Shown here piece by piece: positions 47,079 through 57,942 of a stretch of 64,000 bases of DNA (position 1 is its first letter; each line of letters opens with the position of its first letter). The translations under genes were made by a program, and so were the position numbers. Source of the stretch: Roseitalea sp. MMSF_3546 (GTDB taxonomy: Bacteria; Pseudomonadota; Alphaproteobacteria; Rhizobiales; Rhizobiaceae); NCBI RefSeq assembly GCF_030732865.1, contig NZ_JASHKB010000001.1, positions 300,590 to 364,589 of the forward strand, given 5' to 3'. Below the pieces are notes generated by a model. That model saw only the letters and a program-made list of their open reading frames with translations, had not been told where the DNA came from and searched no databases.

Positions 47079-48008
47079 ATGCGCATCGTCTTCATGGGAA
47101 CGCCCGATTTCTCGGTGCCGACCCTGCGCGCGCTTGCCGCGGCCGGCCACGAGATCGCTGCCTGCTACACCCAGCCGCCGCGTCCGGCCGGCCGGCGCGG
47201 GCTCACGGTGCGCAAGTCCCCCGTCCATCGGGCCGCCGAGGAACTGGGCATCGCGGTCCGTACGCCGGTCTCGCTGAAGGGCGAGGCCGAACAGGCGGCT
47301 TTCGCCGCGCTCGATGCCGATGTCGCGGTGGTCGTCGCCTACGGCCTTCTGCTGCCCGAACCGATCCTGGAAGGCACGCGGCTCGGCTGCTACAACGGCC
47401 ATGCCTCGCTGCTGCCGCGCTGGCGCGGCGCCGCGCCCATCCAGCGCGCGATACTCGCCGGCGATCGCCAGACCGGCATGATGGTCATGAAGATGGATGC
47501 GGGCCTTGACACCGGCCCCGTCGCCATGACCGCCACGGTCCCCATCGGCCCGGACATGACCGCCGGCGAACTGCACGATGTGCTTGCCGAAACCGGTGCC
47601 GCGCTGATGGTCCGTGCCATGGCCGCGCTGGAACAGGGCACGCTCGAACTGACCCCGCAGCCCGACAAGGGCGCGACCTATGCCGCCAAGATCGGCAAGG
47701 ACGAAGCGCGCATCGACTGGTCGCGGCCGGCCGCCGAGGTGCACAACCGCATTCGCGGCCTGTCGCCCTTTCCCGGTGCCTGGTGCGAGATGCGCCTTGG
47801 CGGGACATGGGAGCGCGTCAAGGCGCTGCGCAGCACGCGCGCCGAAGGCGAGGGCGAACCGGGCACCGTGCTCGCCGGCGCGCCGGTCACCATTGCCTGC
47901 GGTGCCGGCGCGGTGCGCATCGTCGAGCTCCAGAAGGCCGGCGGCAAGCCGATGGACGCCGAGGTATTCCTGCGCGGCAACGCGCTCGACCGAAACGGCG
48001 TGCGCTGA
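47079..48008 (+). CDS. fmt: Methionyl-tRNA formyltransferase
   Basis: This 309-residue enzyme formylates initiator Met-tRNA using 10-formyl-THF. It has the N-terminal [15 protein letters not shown] and the catalytic region [20 protein letters not shown] with the Asn-His pair. It also has the substrate segment [12 protein letters not shown] and a C-terminal tRNA-binding domain. The gene order def-fmt is conserved; truA usually follows but is displaced here by a glycosyltransferase gene on the other strand. Confidence 0.97.
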   Translation: MRIVFMGTPDFSVPTLRALAAAGHEIAACYTQPPRPAGRRGLTVRKSPVHRAAEELGIAVRTPVSLKGEAEQAAFAALDADVAVVVAYGLLLPEPILEGTRLGCYNGHASLLPRWRGAAPIQRAILAGDRQTGMMVMKMDAGLDTGPVAMTATVPIGPDMTAGELHDVLAETGAALMVRAMAALEQGTLELTPQPDKGATYAAKIGKDEARIDWSRPAAEVHNRIRGLSPFPGAWCEMRLGGTWERVKALRSTRAEGEGEPGTVLAGAPVTIACGAGAVRIVELQKAGGKPMDAEVFLRGNALDRNGVR

Positions 48009-48011
48009 GCT

Positions 48012-49583
48012 TCAGTCGCTGCCGAAAACCGGCATTCGCGGTCTTTCCAGCCGGTAGATGTCGATGGCGCCGGCCGGCGTTGCGTCCGCGCCCTGGCGCA
48101 CGATGCGCGCAACGAACGTCGCCGTCTCGCCAAGGCGCATGAGGGGCTCGGGATGGCGGGCCGGTGCGTCGACGCCTCCGGCGGAAATACCGGCGGGCAG
48201 TGCAAGCAGAACCGGCCATTGCAGTGCGGCGTCGGAAACCGGCAGGTCGATGAAGCCATAGCGGTGAAACTCGCCGAGCGGCAGCACCCGGTAATCGGCG
48301 TCCATCTTGGCGCCGTAGACGGACAGCCAGCCAACGAGCCCGTAGTCGTCGACCAGGATCGTCTCGATACCGGTTTCGGCGACCAGCGCGTCGACATCGC
48401 GCGCCACCGCCGGCCAGCCATGGGCGACCCGCGTCTGGTCGAGGAACGGCAGCCGCACGAACTGGGTGCTCGCCTGGGCGAAGATCAACGCGCCGACAGC
48501 CACGCCCACCGGCGCCTGCCAGATCAGCGCCTGGCGCTGCACGAGTGTCAACCAGCGTCCGCCCGGCTTCCAGGCCAGCGCCATTTGGGCGCCGAGCACG
48601 GATAGCTGTGCGTAGAGCGGCCAGGGCCAGTTGCCCTGCACGGTCGCATGCAGCCCGTGGAACAGGAAATAGGCGAGCGCCGGCACGCCGGTCCAGATCA
48701 GAAGGCCAAGGCGCGCGTCGCCGCGCCAGTTGGCGCTTGTGGGGAATATTGCAAGGCCGGCAACGACCAGTGCGAACAGCCAGGGCAGCAGCAGGCCAGC
48801 CTGCGCGGCGACGAATTCGGGCAGATGCAAAAGGTCGCGCAGCGACAGGTCGACGGCGCCGGCCCGCCCGAACTGGAAGGCGAAGGAGGACAGGCCATTG
48901 TCGAGGTTCCAGGCGATGACCGGCGCGAAGATCGCCAGCGCCAGCGCACCGCCGGCATACAGGTAGGCCGAAGCGAACCAGCGCCGGTTCTCGCGATGGG
49001 CGAGCAGCCACAGCGCGATCCCCGCGCCCAGGAACAGGCCGGTATACTTGCTGGCAAGGCCAAGTCCGGCGAACAGGCCGAAGGCCAGCCACCAGCGCCC
49101 GTCCCGTGCCGCTTGCAGTTCCGCCGCCGCCCACAGCGCCAGCGCCCAGAACAGCATGGAGGGAGCGTCGGGCGTGATCACGAACAGGCCGAGCATGCCG
49201 CCCGGCGTCAGGTTGAACCAGTAGACCGACAGCGCGGCGACGCGATGGTCGCCCAACAGCGCCATGGCGGTGCGATGGATGGCCAGCGAGACGATGCCCA
49301 CGGACACGATCGCCACCAGCCTCGCGCCGAGCTCGAAATCGCCGACGAGCGCCCGGCCGGCCTTGATGAACCAGACCACCGCCGGCGGATGGTCGTAATA
49401 GCCCGCCTGCAGCGGGTGCAGCGCCCACAGCGCGTAATAGGCTTCGTCGCGGATCAGGTCGAGCCGCGCGCCCATGACGAGCTTGAGCCCGACAAGCGCG
49501 AGGACGAAGGCAAGCACCGTGCTTGCCCGCGCCCATCGCGGCAGCGGCGCGGCGCGGGCGGAGGAGGAAGACGCCGAACACAT
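48012..49583 (-). CDS. Family 39-type membrane glycosyltransferase (ArnT/PMT-like)
   Basis: This 523-residue polytopic protein has an acidic first loop ([33 protein letters not shown]) matching the D-E-Y pattern of GT39/ArnT lipid-linked sugar transferases. The [10 protein letters not shown] helix and a large C-terminal periplasmic domain (~390-523) are also present. It probably adds a sugar to a cell-envelope lipid or glycan using a polyprenyl-phosphate donor. It is convergent to fmt with a 3-bp gap and divergent from truA. Confidence 0.85.
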   Translation of the reverse strand: MCSASSSSARAAPLPRWARASTVLAFVLALVGLKLVMGARLDLIRDEAYYALWALHPLQAGYYDHPPAVVWFIKAGRALVGDFELGARLVAIVSVGIVSLAIHRTAMALLGDHRVAALSVYWFNLTPGGMLGLFVITPDAPSMLFWALALWAAAELQAARDGRWWLAFGLFAGLGLASKYTGLFLGAGIALWLLAHRENRRWFASAYLYAGGALALAIFAPVIAWNLDNGLSSFAFQFGRAGAVDLSLRDLLHLPEFVAAQAGLLLPWLFALVVAGLAIFPTSANWRGDARLGLLIWTGVPALAYFLFHGLHATVQGNWPWPLYAQLSVLGAQMALAWKPGGRWLTLVQRQALIWQAPVGVAVGALIFAQASTQFVRLPFLDQTRVAHGWPAVARDVDALVAETGIETILVDDYGLVGWLSVYGAKMDADYRVLPLGEFHRYGFIDLPVSDAALQWPVLLALPAGISAGGVDAPARHPEPLMRLGETATFVARIVRQGADATPAGAIDIYRLERPRMPVFGSD

Positions 49584-49701
49584 TGACGCGCCTCATCGGC
49601 GTTTTTGCAAGCGCCGTCAATCGGACCTGCGGCCGCAACTGGACAGCGGCCTGCGCGAAATCTATGCAGGCCCGCCGAGCCGTTCACCGCAACGAGAGCC
49701 C

Positions 49702-50460
49702 ATGCCCCGCTATCGCCTGACAATCGAATATGACGGCACCCCTTATGTCGGCTGGCAGCGGCAGAAGAACGGCCACGCGGTGCAGGAGGCCGTCGAGAAG
49801 GCGATCTTCAGCTTCTGCAAACAGCAGGTTACCCTTCAGGTCGCCGGCCGCACCGACACCGGCGTGCACGCCATTGCCCAGATCGCCCATGTCGATCTGG
49901 CCCGCGACTGGGATCCGGTCCGGGTGCGCGAGGCGATCAACGCCTATCTGGTGCTCGACGACGAACGGATCGCCGTCGTCGCCGCACAGAAGGTGAGCGA
50001 GGAGTTTCACGCCCGATTTTCGGCGACCGCCCGGCACTATCTCTACCGCATTCACAACCGTCCGGCGCCGTTGACCTTCGACCGCAAGCGCGCCTGGTGG
50101 TGCAAGCGCCCGCTCGACGTTGAGGCGATGAACGCCGCCGCCCAGGTTCTCATCGGCACGCATGACTTCACCACCTTCCGCGCCGCGCAGTGCCAGTCGA
50201 AATCGCCGGTCAAGACGCTCGATGCGCTGCGATTCGCGCGCCATGGCGAATGGATCGAGGCGCATGTGTCGGCGCGCTCGTTCCTGCACAACCAGGTCCG
50301 CTCCATGGTCGGCACGATGAAGATGGTCGGCGAGGGGCGCTGGACGATCGACGACGTCAGGCGCGTTCTCGATGCGCGCGATCACCAGAAATGCGGCGCG
50401 CTCGCCCCGCCGCACGGGCTGTACCTGCTGCGCGTCGACTACGGCAGCACGGCCCCGTAA
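49702..50460 (+). CDS. truA: tRNA pseudouridine(38-40) synthase
   Basis: This 252-residue enzyme modifies the anticodon stem-loop. It starts [21 protein letters not shown] and has the catalytic Asp in [13 protein letters not shown]. It also has [16 protein letters not shown] and a C-terminal [19 protein letters not shown]. Its 3' end overlaps a convergent membrane-protein gene by 22 bp. Confidence 0.96.
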   Translation: MPRYRLTIEYDGTPYVGWQRQKNGHAVQEAVEKAIFSFCKQQVTLQVAGRTDTGVHAIAQIAHVDLARDWDPVRVREAINAYLVLDDERIAVVAAQKVSEEFHARFSATARHYLYRIHNRPAPLTFDRKRAWWCKRPLDVEAMNAAAQVLIGTHDFTTFRAAQCQSKSPVKTLDALRFARHGEWIEAHVSARSFLHNQVRSMVGTMKMVGEGRWTIDDVRRVLDARDHQKCGALAPPHGLYLLRVDYGSTAP

Positions 50461-51017
50461 TAGGCGCTCGCCAGCATCAGGCCGATGAACAGTTCGGTGG
50501 CGGTGAAGGCGATCGCGACCATGAGCGAACTGTCGAGCGCGGTGCGCGTGACCCGGACCGCGGCGATGAAGACGACGGCGAGCACGACCAGCAGGAGCAT
50601 CGCCGCGAGCCCGCTTTCGGGCCCTGCGAACAGCTGCGCCACGAAAGGCACGGCGATCGCGTAGCTGATCACCGCCGCGGACCAGTTGCGCGCGATGATC
50701 AGATGCGAGAAGCGATCGCCGAAGCCCAGCGGCCGCAGGATCATTGCAAGGACGAAGACCGGCGCCAGCCAGACGAACAGTTCGAACGCCGCTTCGGCGA
50801 GGATCAGCCCGCCGGTCGATGCCAGCGGAAACTCGGCCTGTGTCTGCCGCGCCGAGAGCACCCAGACAAAGAACAGCGCCGGCGCGCTGACGAGGATCGC
50901 GCCGAAGGAGCGCCAGAACCCGTCGGCGCTGATGTCCATGCGGGTCAGCGCTTCGCGCCGACCGATCATCACCGCCAGCGCGCACTCCATGTGGTGGAAG
51001 GCGTAATCGAGGTTCAT
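50439..51017 (-). CDS. Uncharacterised integral membrane protein
   Basis: This 192-residue protein has about five hydrophobic helices ([79 protein letters not shown]). I do not recognise a characterised family. The start lies 2 bp from the dapE stop on the same strand, suggesting co-expression with dapE. Confidence 0.7.
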   Translation of the reverse strand: MNLDYAFHHMECALAVMIGRREALTRMDISADGFWRSFGAILVSAPALFFVWVLSARQTQAEFPLASTGGLILAEAAFELFVWLAPVFVLAMILRPLGFGDRFSHLIIARNWSAAVISYAIAVPFVAQLFAGPESGLAAMLLLVVLAVVFIAAVRVTRTALDSSLMVAIAFTATELFIGLMLASAYYGAVLP

Positions 51018-51019
51018 CG

Positions 51020-52213
51020 TCAGCGGTCGAACCAGCGCGTGATGAAATCGGCATAGATGGCCGTCAGCGTCTCCAGCTCTTCAAGGGCGACGCGTTCATC
51101 GACCATGTGCATGGTCTTGCCGACCAGCCCGAACTCGACCACCGGGCAATAATCCTTGATGAAGCGCGCATCCGACGTGCCGCCCGATGTCGACAGCTCC
51201 GGGGTTTCGCCGGTCACCGCCGCAACGCTTTTCGCCAGCGTGTCCGACAGCGCACGCTCACGCGTGACGAATACCGGGCTGACCGGCTTGATCCATTCGA
51301 TCGTGTAGTCGACCGGGCCTTGCCTGCCCGGCCGCAGGCGCGCGTCGGCGGCGGCGCGGTCGAGCCGGTCGATGATCTGCGTGCGCAGGCCGTCCTCGGT
51401 CCAGCGGTCGTTGAAGCGGATGTTGAACGCCGCCTGCGCCCGCGCGGCAATGACGTTGACGGCCGGATTGCCGGTGTCGACCGAGGTGACTTCGACATTG
51501 GAGGGCTGAAAGACGTCGGTGCCCTCATCGAGCGGCGTCTCCATCAGCGCGGTGCACAGGGCGAGGAGCCCGCGCACGGGATTGTCGGCCCTGTGCGGAT
51601 ACGCGACATGGCCCTGCGTGCCGTTGACCGTGATTCGCCCGGACATCGACCCGCGCCGGCCGATCTTGATCATCTCGCCGAGCCGGTCCGGATTGGTCGG
51701 CTCGCCGAGCAGGCAGCCATCCCAGCGCTCGCCCTTTTCGGCCGCCCATTCGAGCAGCTTGGCCGTGCCGTTGATCGCCGGGCCCTCCTCGTCGCCGGTG
51801 ATCAGCAGCGACACCGAGCCGGCAGGCGGGCCGCGTTCGGCCAGCACGCGCGCCAGCGCGGCGATGAAACAGGCAATGCCGCCCTTCATGTCGACCGCGC
51901 CCCGGCCATACATCTGCCCCTCGGCGATGGTGGCGCCGAACGGCGCGTGCGTCCAGTCGTCGGGATCGCCGGACGGCACGACATCGGTGTGCCCGGCGAA
52001 CATCAGGTGCGGACCGTTGCCCGGAAGCCGGGCATAAAGATTGGCGACATCGGCCGTGCCGGGCTCGGAAAAGACCGGTCGGTCGCAGGTGAACCCCAGC
52101 GGTGCGACCATGGCCGAAAGCGCATCGAGCGCGCCGTCATCGGCGGGCGTGACCGAGGCGCAGCGGATCAGCGTTTCGAGATTGGCGGCGGGATCGGTGG
52201 GAAAAGCGCGCAT
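51020..52213 (-). CDS. dapE: Succinyl-diaminopimelate desuccinylase
   Basis: This 397-residue M20 dizinc enzyme releases LL-diaminopimelate for lysine and peptidoglycan synthesis. It shows the metal blocks FAGHTDVVPSGD, GRGAVDMKGGIACF, ITGDEEGPAINGT and LGEPTN, and a C-terminal SGGTSDARF with the final His in VGKTMHMVDE. The start at MRAFPTDPAANLE matches the family. It lies in a minus-strand group with dapD, from which it is separated by DUF805 and DUF3800 genes. Confidence 0.96.
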   Translation of the reverse strand: MRAFPTDPAANLETLIRCASVTPADDGALDALSAMVAPLGFTCDRPVFSEPGTADVANLYARLPGNGPHLMFAGHTDVVPSGDPDDWTHAPFGATIAEGQMYGRGAVDMKGGIACFIAALARVLAERGPPAGSVSLLITGDEEGPAINGTAKLLEWAAEKGERWDGCLLGEPTNPDRLGEMIKIGRRGSMSGRITVNGTQGHVAYPHRADNPVRGLLALCTALMETPLDEGTDVFQPSNVEVTSVDTGNPAVNVIAARAQAAFNIRFNDRWTEDGLRTQIIDRLDRAAADARLRPGRQGPVDYTIEWIKPVSPVFVTRERALSDTLAKSVAAVTGETPELSTSGGTSDARFIKDYCPVVEFGLVGKTMHMVDERVALEELETLTAIYADFITRWFDR

Positions 52214-52276
52214 GGTGCGCAATTAGCCAATGTGCGCGGCACTGTCACCCGGTTATGCGGACGAGCCTCCCGGGGC

Positions 52277-52666
52277 TCATCTGCGCTCGCGCGGAAAGGG
52301 CGGCGGGCCGTGGGCGTTGGTCTCCTGTGTCGGGGGCCAGACGGCCAGCACCACGAATGTCAGGAACGAGACCGCCGGGATCAGCAGCAGCAGGGCCAGC
52401 ACGCCGGGCAGACCGATATCGTGCAGCCGCTTGACTGCCAGCGCCAGCGCCGCCCAGGCGGTGGCGACCCACGCCGCAAGCAGCGCAAGACCCCACAGCG
52501 CCATTTGCGGACTGTCCTCGGGCGTGCCGATGATCTGCGCGACGATCGCGGCCTGCACCAGGATCATGCCCAGCGCCGCCAGCGCGAAGCTCTTGCGCCC
52601 GATCCGGCCCCGGAACGAGAACAGGACCCAGGAGACCGTCAGCGGATGATCGGGCACATTACTCAT
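52277..52666 (-). CDS. DUF805 family membrane protein
   Basis: This 129-residue protein begins with the DUF805 pattern WVLFSFRGRIGRKSFALAALG. It later has VKRLHDIGLPGVLALLLLIP, flanking three to four membrane helices. The family is widespread in small bacterial inner-membrane proteins without a defined role. It lies between the DUF3800 gene and dapE. Confidence 0.88.
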   Translation of the reverse strand: MSNVPDHPLTVSWVLFSFRGRIGRKSFALAALGMILVQAAIVAQIIGTPEDSPQMALWGLALLAAWVATAWAALALAVKRLHDIGLPGVLALLLLIPAVSFLTFVVLAVWPPTQETNAHGPPPFPRERR

Positions 52667-52723
52667 TGAAATCGCAGATCCCTTTCCCTAAATCAGACCT
52701 GGAGGCTTTGGGCTGGAAGCGGC

Positions 52724-53590
52724 TCATTGCCTTTTTTCGTTTGGGAGCAGCTTTCTGATGTGCGTGAATCCCCAAACGTCGTGTTGCCCTGTCGGTGTAG
52801 GCCAGTAATAGCGCATCACGCAAACAAGGTCTGCAAACGGGGACAACTCGGTTCCCTGCGGCGCACCCATGCCACGCAGTCGCACGCCCCAAGCGACGAT
52901 ATAAGCCACCAGATCGGCAATCTGTATCATAGTCGTCAGGTCGCTGTGGACGAAGAGCGGTTCGGGGATGATCAGTCTTGAACGCCGCCGCCCTTTCTGG
53001 GTCCTCTGGAAGTAGCCGTCCATTTGCCCGACAAGCAGATGGCTCTGCGTTTTCTCCAATTCGTCGAAGACCACCAACCCCATCTCGGTTCCGTTCTGGC
53101 GATGTTCCAGACAGTGATGGAATCGTTCAAAGAGGTAGGCGTAGTCCTTGCGGAGGAAACCGTCACGCGGGGGGCGCTCAACCTGACGGCTGACGATCGA
53201 CGCAAAGGCGACGCAATCGAAGCTGCGCGCGATTTTCAGTGCTTGCGTGACGTAGTCGAGCTTCGCTTTGCCCAATGCGGCCAACTGCAATCGGGTCGCG
53301 CCGTCCCCGTCCTGCAGGACGGTTCTTGCCAGACCGACGCGTTCTAGCGGGTTTATTGGTTTGTGCTGTCCTGCAAGTCTGAAAGTCTTGCGCTTCAATA
53401 AGGTTTTTGCCTTGGCCTCATCCTCGAATTCGGCAAAACGACGGTATCCGAAGCAGAACTCCTGCAGGTCGGCGAGTTGCCGGATCAATGGCCACAATCG
53501 CTTGTCCTGTATTGCGACTCCGGCCAGGACTTCATATGGCGATTCTCGACGATCCTGACCGCTTTCGTCGATGAAAAGCAGCCAGGCCAC
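52724..53590 (-). CDS. DUF3800 domain protein
   Basis: This 288-residue protein begins MAWLLFIDESGQDRRESPYEVLAGVAI and ends with HSDLTTMIQIADLVAYIVAWGVRLRG. These are the acidic FIDESG and D-x-x-A-D motifs of DUF3800, an RNase H-like putative nuclease family often found in mobile and defence settings. The start is GTG, 7 bp after the dapD stop, with no good ribosome-binding site of its own, so translation probably depends on dapD. GC is low for the window (52921-52980 is ~53%). Confidence 0.82.
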   Translation of the reverse strand: MAWLLFIDESGQDRRESPYEVLAGVAIQDKRLWPLIRQLADLQEFCFGYRRFAEFEDEAKAKTLLKRKTFRLAGQHKPINPLERVGLARTVLQDGDGATRLQLAALGKAKLDYVTQALKIARSFDCVAFASIVSRQVERPPRDGFLRKDYAYLFERFHHCLEHRQNGTEMGLVVFDELEKTQSHLLVGQMDGYFQRTQKGRRRSRLIIPEPLFVHSDLTTMIQIADLVAYIVAWGVRLRGMGAPQGTELSPFADLVCVMRYYWPTPTGQHDVWGFTHIRKLLPNEKRQ

Positions 53591-53597
53591 GGTGAGG

Positions 53598-54452
53598 TCA
53601 GTCCCGGAGCAGTTCGTTGATGCCGGTCTTGGACCGGGTGCGCTCGTCCACCTGCTTGACGATGACCGCGCAGTAAAGGTTCGGTCCCGGCTCGCCGTTC
53701 GGAAACGGCTTGCCCGGCATCGTCCCGGCGACGACGACCGAATAGGGCGGCACCTCGCCATAGGTGATCTCGCCGGTCGTCCGGTTGACGATCTTGGTCG
53801 ACTTGCCGATGAACACGCCCATGCCAAGGACCGAGCCCTGGCGCACGATGCAGCCCTCGACCACCTCCGAGCGCGCGCCGATGAAGCAATTGTCCTCGAT
53901 GATGGTCGGCCCGGCCTGCATCGGCTCGAGCACACCGCCGATGCCGACCCCGCCCGAAAGATGCACGTTCTTTCCGATCTGCGCGCACGAGCCGACCGTC
54001 GCCCAGGTGTCGACCATCGTGCCCTCGTCGACATGGGCGCCAAGATTGACGAAACACGGCATCAGCACCGCGCCCCTTGCCACATAGGCCGACCGGCGCA
54101 CCGTGCAGTTGGGCACCGCGCGGAAACCGGCCGCCTCGAATTCGGCCGCCGTCCATCCGTCGAACTTGGAGGGCACCTTGTCCCACCAGGTCGCGTCGTC
54201 CGGCCCGCCCTTGATGATCGCCATCGGATTGAGACGGAACGACAGCAGCACCGCCTTCTTCAGCCATTGATGCACGGTCCAATTGCCGTCGGGCCCGGGC
54301 GCGGCGACGCGCGCCGTGCCCGCATCGAGCATGCTCAGGGCCTCCTCGACGGCGTCTCGCACCTCCCCGCGCGTATCTGCGTTCACCTGGTCGCGATTGT
54401 CGAAGGCGGCCTCGATGGTCCGTTCGAGGGCGGCGGTGTCGGGAGCGGGCAT
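53598..54452 (-). CDS. dapD: Tetrahydrodipicolinate N-succinyltransferase
   Basis: This 284-residue left-handed beta-helix acyltransferase makes N-succinyl-2-amino-6-oxopimelate in lysine/diaminopimelate synthesis. Hexapeptide repeats are visible in the middle ([50 protein letters not shown], in overlapping turns). The start at [17 protein letters not shown] has AAAGGA upstream. The DUF3800 gene follows 7 bp later. Confidence 0.96.
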   Translation of the reverse strand: MPAPDTAALERTIEAAFDNRDQVNADTRGEVRDAVEEALSMLDAGTARVAAPGPDGNWTVHQWLKKAVLLSFRLNPMAIIKGGPDDATWWDKVPSKFDGWTAAEFEAAGFRAVPNCTVRRSAYVARGAVLMPCFVNLGAHVDEGTMVDTWATVGSCAQIGKNVHLSGGVGIGGVLEPMQAGPTIIEDNCFIGARSEVVEGCIVRQGSVLGMGVFIGKSTKIVNRTTGEITYGEVPPYSVVVAGTMPGKPFPNGEPGPNLYCAVIVKQVDERTRSKTGINELLRD

Positions 54453-54594
54453 GCATGCATCCTTTGATTGTGGGCGAACAGGCGCGATGCTATCAGGCAG
54501 CGCCCGATGGCGTTGTTCTACTAGGGGAGAGCGGGCCGGAAGGTCAATCGGCGGGGATCGACCCGCCGGGCAACGCAGGTTGGGGAGAAACGCC

Positions 54595-55440
54595 ATGAGC
54601 GCAAGGCGGCGCGACGAAGCCTGGGATCCGCTGGTCAGGTCGTTCCACGACGTCGACCGCGCCAGAAAGGTGCCCGACACGCCGCAGACGCGCTCGCCGG
54701 CCTATCGGCTGGCCTTCGACGATGCCGAATTCCTGTGCCGCGAGGAATTGCGGCCGGTGCGCCTGCAACTCGAACTGCTCAAGCCGGACATGCTGCTCGC
54801 CGAGCGCGGCATCCGCTCGACGGTGGTCATGTTCGGCGGTGCCCGCATTCCCGAGCCGGGCGGCGAGGCCTGGGCGGCCAAGAACGAAACCCAGAAGAAG
54901 AACCTTGAGGCCAACGCGGTCTACTATGCCGAGGCGCGCGAATTCGCCCGTCTGTGTTCGCGCCATTCGGCGTCGACCGGCCACACCGAGTTCGTCGTGG
55001 TCACCGGCGGCGGACCCGGCGTGATGGAGGCGGGCAATCGCGGCGCGGCCGATGTCGGCGCGCCCTCGATCGGGCTCAACATCGTGCTGCCGCACGAACA
55101 GGCGCCCAACGGCTATGTCACGCCCGAACTGTGCTTCAACTTCCACTATTTCGCGATTCGCAAGATGCACTTCTTGTTGCGTGCCAAGGCGGTGTCGGTC
55201 TTCCCCGGCGGCTTCGGAACGATGGACGAGTTGTTCGAGGCGCTCACCCTGATCCAGACCGGGCGCATGGAGCGGCTGCCCTTCCTGCTGTTCGGCAGGC
55301 GCTTCTGGCAGGGCGCGATCGATCTCGAGTTCCTGGCCGAGCAGGGCACGATCTCGCCCGGCGATGTCGAGCTGATCTCGTTCGTCGACACCGCCGAGGA
55401 GGCGTGGGGCGTGATCGGCGATTTCTACGAGCTTGCCTGA
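54595..55440 (+). CDS. LOG family protein (TIGR00730-type Rossmann-fold)
   Basis: This 281-residue protein has the cytokinin riboside phosphoribohydrolase-like motifs [14 protein letters not shown] and [15 protein letters not shown]. They bind nucleoside 5'-monophosphates and catalyse ribose release. It has an extra ~90-residue N-terminal extension compared with small LOG proteins, as in other large alphaproteobacterial members. GGGGAGAAACGCC precedes the ATG. It is divergent from dapD and overlaps the convergent HAD gene by 16 bp. Confidence 0.88.
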   Translation: MSARRRDEAWDPLVRSFHDVDRARKVPDTPQTRSPAYRLAFDDAEFLCREELRPVRLQLELLKPDMLLAERGIRSTVVMFGGARIPEPGGEAWAAKNETQKKNLEANAVYYAEAREFARLCSRHSASTGHTEFVVVTGGGPGVMEAGNRGAADVGAPSIGLNIVLPHEQAPNGYVTPELCFNFHYFAIRKMHFLLRAKAVSVFPGGFGTMDELFEALTLIQTGRMERLPFLLFGRRFWQGAIDLEFLAEQGTISPGDVELISFVDTAEEAWGVIGDFYELA

Positions 55441-56138
55441 CCGGCGGTGACGGCCCGCAGGAAGCCGGCGAGATCGTCGGTGACGTGATCGACCTGGTCC
55501 TCGACGTCCTCGCGCTCCCAGATCTCCGAAAAGGTCGGCCCCAGATTGGTCGGCACGATCAGCACCGTCGTCATGCCCAGCGACTTGGGCACGGTCAGAT
55601 TGCGCGCCAGATCCTCGAACATCGCCGCGCGCTCGCAATCGACGCGGTGGATGGCGCGGAACTTGTCATAGGTCGAGCCGGCCGGCTTGGGCACCAGATC
55701 GGCGGCGACGATATCGAAGATCTCGTCGAAATGATCGAGAATGCCCAGCTGCCGCGCCGTGCGCTCGGCATGGCCCTTGTCGCCATTGGTGAAGATGAAC
55801 TTGCGCCCCGGCAGCGCCCTGATCGCCTCGCCCAGCGCCGGGTCGGGGTCGATCCACGAATAGTCGATGTCGTGGACCTTTTCGAGGAAATCGTCCGGAT
55901 CGACGTCGTGCTGGGCGATCAGCCCCGCCAGCGTCGTGCCGTAGCGGTGATAGTAGTCCTTCTGCAATGTGCGCGCCTCATCGCGCGGCAATTGCAGCAG
56001 GGTGGAGACATAGTCGGTCATCGCCACATCGATCTGCGAGAACAGATTGGTGTGGTGCGGATAAAGCGTGTTGTCGAGATCGAAGACCCATTCGCGCACA
56101 TGGGCGAAGTCGGTCGGCGTGGGCACATGTCGGTTCAT
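55425..56138 (-). CDS. Pyrimidine 5'-nucleotidase-type HAD hydrolase
   Basis: This 237-residue HAD phosphatase has motif I WVFDLDNTLYPHHTNLF, motif II FIFTNGDKGHAER, a Lys in LVPKPAGSTYDKF and motif IV MFEDLARNLTVPKSLGM. The DNTLYPxxxxLF pattern is characteristic of the SDT1-like pyrimidine 5'-nucleotidase branch. It lies directly downstream of argB on the same strand, a conserved rhizobial neighbour. Confidence 0.9.
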   Translation of the reverse strand: MNRHVPTPTDFAHVREWVFDLDNTLYPHHTNLFSQIDVAMTDYVSTLLQLPRDEARTLQKDYYHRYGTTLAGLIAQHDVDPDDFLEKVHDIDYSWIDPDPALGEAIRALPGRKFIFTNGDKGHAERTARQLGILDHFDEIFDIVAADLVPKPAGSTYDKFRAIHRVDCERAAMFEDLARNLTVPKSLGMTTVLIVPTNLGPTFSEIWEREDVEDQVDHVTDDLAGFLRAVTAGQASS

Positions 56139-56221
56139 GGGACGATCTATGGCACGACCGCGGCGGCCGCGCCATGGGCTGCGCGGCGCAGCCGGGCGGC
56201 GATTTGGGCGGTTCGGGTGCG

Positions 56222-57142
56222 CTATTGCGGATCGTGCGTGATCAGCGTGCCGGCGCCGTGCTCGGTGAAGATCTCGAGCAGCACCGCGTGCGGCACCTTG
56301 CCATTGACGATCACCACCCCCTTCACCCCGCGCCCGAGCGCGGCGATGCAGGTCTCCACCTTGGGGATCATGCCGCCGGAAATCGTGCCATCGGCGATCA
56401 GCGCTCGGGCCTGGCCGATGGTGAGTTGCTTGATGACCTCGCCCTTTCCGTCGAGCACGCCGGGCACGTCGGTCAGGAACAGCAGCCGTTCGGCATTGAT
56501 GGCGCCGGCGATGGCGCCGGCGAACGTGTCGGCATTGATGTTGTAGGTGTGCCCGTCGCGGCCGGGCGCCACCGGCGCGATGATCGGGATCATCTCCGAT
56601 GTCGCCAGCTGGTCGAGCAGTGTGCGGTCCACCTCCTCGGGCTCGCCGACGAAGCCCAGATCGACGACCCGCTCGATATTGCTGTCCGGATCGGTCATCG
56701 TCTTGCGCGCCTTGCGGGCATAGACGAGATTGCCGTCCTTGCCGCAAAGCCCGATCGCCCAGGCGCCGGCGGCATTGATCAGCGCGACGATCTGCTTGTT
56801 GATCGACCCGGCCAGCACCATCTCGACGATCTCGACGGTCTTCTCGTCGGTCACCCGCAGGCCGCCCTCGAACTTGGATTCGATCCCCATGCGCGTCAGC
56901 ATGGCGCCGATCTGTGGCCCGCCGCCATGGACGACGACCGGGTTGACGCCGGACTGCTTCAGCAGCGCGATGTCCTGGGCGAAGGCCTGGCCGAGCGCCG
57001 CATCGCCCATGGCGTGCCCGCCATACTTGACCACGACCGTCTTGCCCGCATAGCGCTGCATGTAGGGCAGGGCGGCGGCGAGAATGGCGGCTTCGGAGCC
57101 GGGCGCGGTGTGTCGAGGCGCGGTGTCTTGGTGCGAGGGCAT
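56222..57142 (-). CDS. argB: N-acetylglutamate kinase
   Basis: This 306-residue enzyme performs the second step of arginine synthesis. Motifs include [26 protein letters not shown], the substrate site [30 protein letters not shown] and [10 protein letters not shown]. The start is set at [10 protein letters not shown]; another ATG lies 33 bp upstream and neither has a clear ribosome-binding site. In many relatives argB lies next to engB; here six to seven genes separate them. Confidence 0.96.
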   Translation of the reverse strand: MPSHQDTAPRHTAPGSEAAILAAALPYMQRYAGKTVVVKYGGHAMGDAALGQAFAQDIALLKQSGVNPVVVHGGGPQIGAMLTRMGIESKFEGGLRVTDEKTVEIVEMVLAGSINKQIVALINAAGAWAIGLCGKDGNLVYARKARKTMTDPDSNIERVVDLGFVGEPEEVDRTLLDQLATSEMIPIIAPVAPGRDGHTYNINADTFAGAIAGAINAERLLFLTDVPGVLDGKGEVIKQLTIGQARALIADGTISGGMIPKVETCIAALGRGVKGVVIVNGKVPHAVLLEIFTEHGAGTLITHDPQ

Positions 57143-57265
57143 GGCGAAAACGGCAAACGGTCGGTGCGCGCTCATAGCCGCTGGCGGCGCCCTGTGCAAT
57201 CGCGTCGCCGCCGCGCCGCCGTCCACTGTCACAAAACCGCTGAATGCGCAGGCTATGGCAAGCCC

Positions 57266-57802
57266 ATGGCGCGCATGCTGCTGACCCTTGTGCTGGCATT
57301 ACTGCCGAGCGGCCTGCTCGCCGGGCCCACCGATCCGTTCGTCGCGATCGATCCCTATCCGGTCGCGCTCGACGCGCCGCTGATCGATGCCGATGGCACG
57401 CGCACGACGCTCGGTGCGCTGATCGGCAGCGAACCTGCCATCGTCCATGTCTGGGCGAGCTGGTGCGCGCCGTGCCGGCGCGAACTGCCCGAACTCGCCG
57501 CTTTCATGGCCGCGCCGGCGGCCGCGGACATTGCCCAGGCCACGGTGATCGTCTCGCTCGACACGGCCGGATCGGACCGCGTCTTCGGCTTTCTGCGCGA
57601 TGATCTGGGTCTGGCGGACATGCCGGCCTGGCACGCCCATCGCGGCACGCGGCGGCTTTCGGCGTCGCTGCGTTTGCGCGGCATGCCGGCGACCTATGTT
57701 CTGGACGCCAACGGCAATGCGGTTGCCTTCCATGCCGGTCCGCTCGACTGGAGGTCGTCGGATACGGCCGAGGCGATGCGCGCAAGGCTTCAGGCGCGCT
57801 AA
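57266..57802 (+). CDS. TlpA-like exported thioredoxin-fold protein
   Basis: This 178-residue protein has a signal peptide ([20 protein letters not shown]) and an active site [18 protein letters not shown] near residue 73. Later it has the cis-Pro loop [16 protein letters not shown]. Such TlpA/ResA-type proteins reduce disulfides in the periplasm, for example in cytochrome c or copper-site maturation. It is divergent from argB and convergent with the PCuAC-like gene, next to a metal-related cluster. Confidence 0.9.
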   Translation: MARMLLTLVLALLPSGLLAGPTDPFVAIDPYPVALDAPLIDADGTRTTLGALIGSEPAIVHVWASWCAPCRRELPELAAFMAAPAAADIAQATVIVSLDTAGSDRVFGFLRDDLGLADMPAWHAHRGTRRLSASLRLRGMPATYVLDANGNAVAFHAGPLDWRSSDTAEAMRARLQAR

Positions 57803-57942
57803 GGCGGCACCGGCGCCACCGTTGCGATGGCATCGCCCGGCACCTGTCGCCGGGGTCCGGCTCCCACCAGCCGAGAACGACAATGGGCGGGTCGCGCGCG
57901 GCCCAGGCAAACGGGCGCGCGCAACCGGGGAATGCGCCAGAA

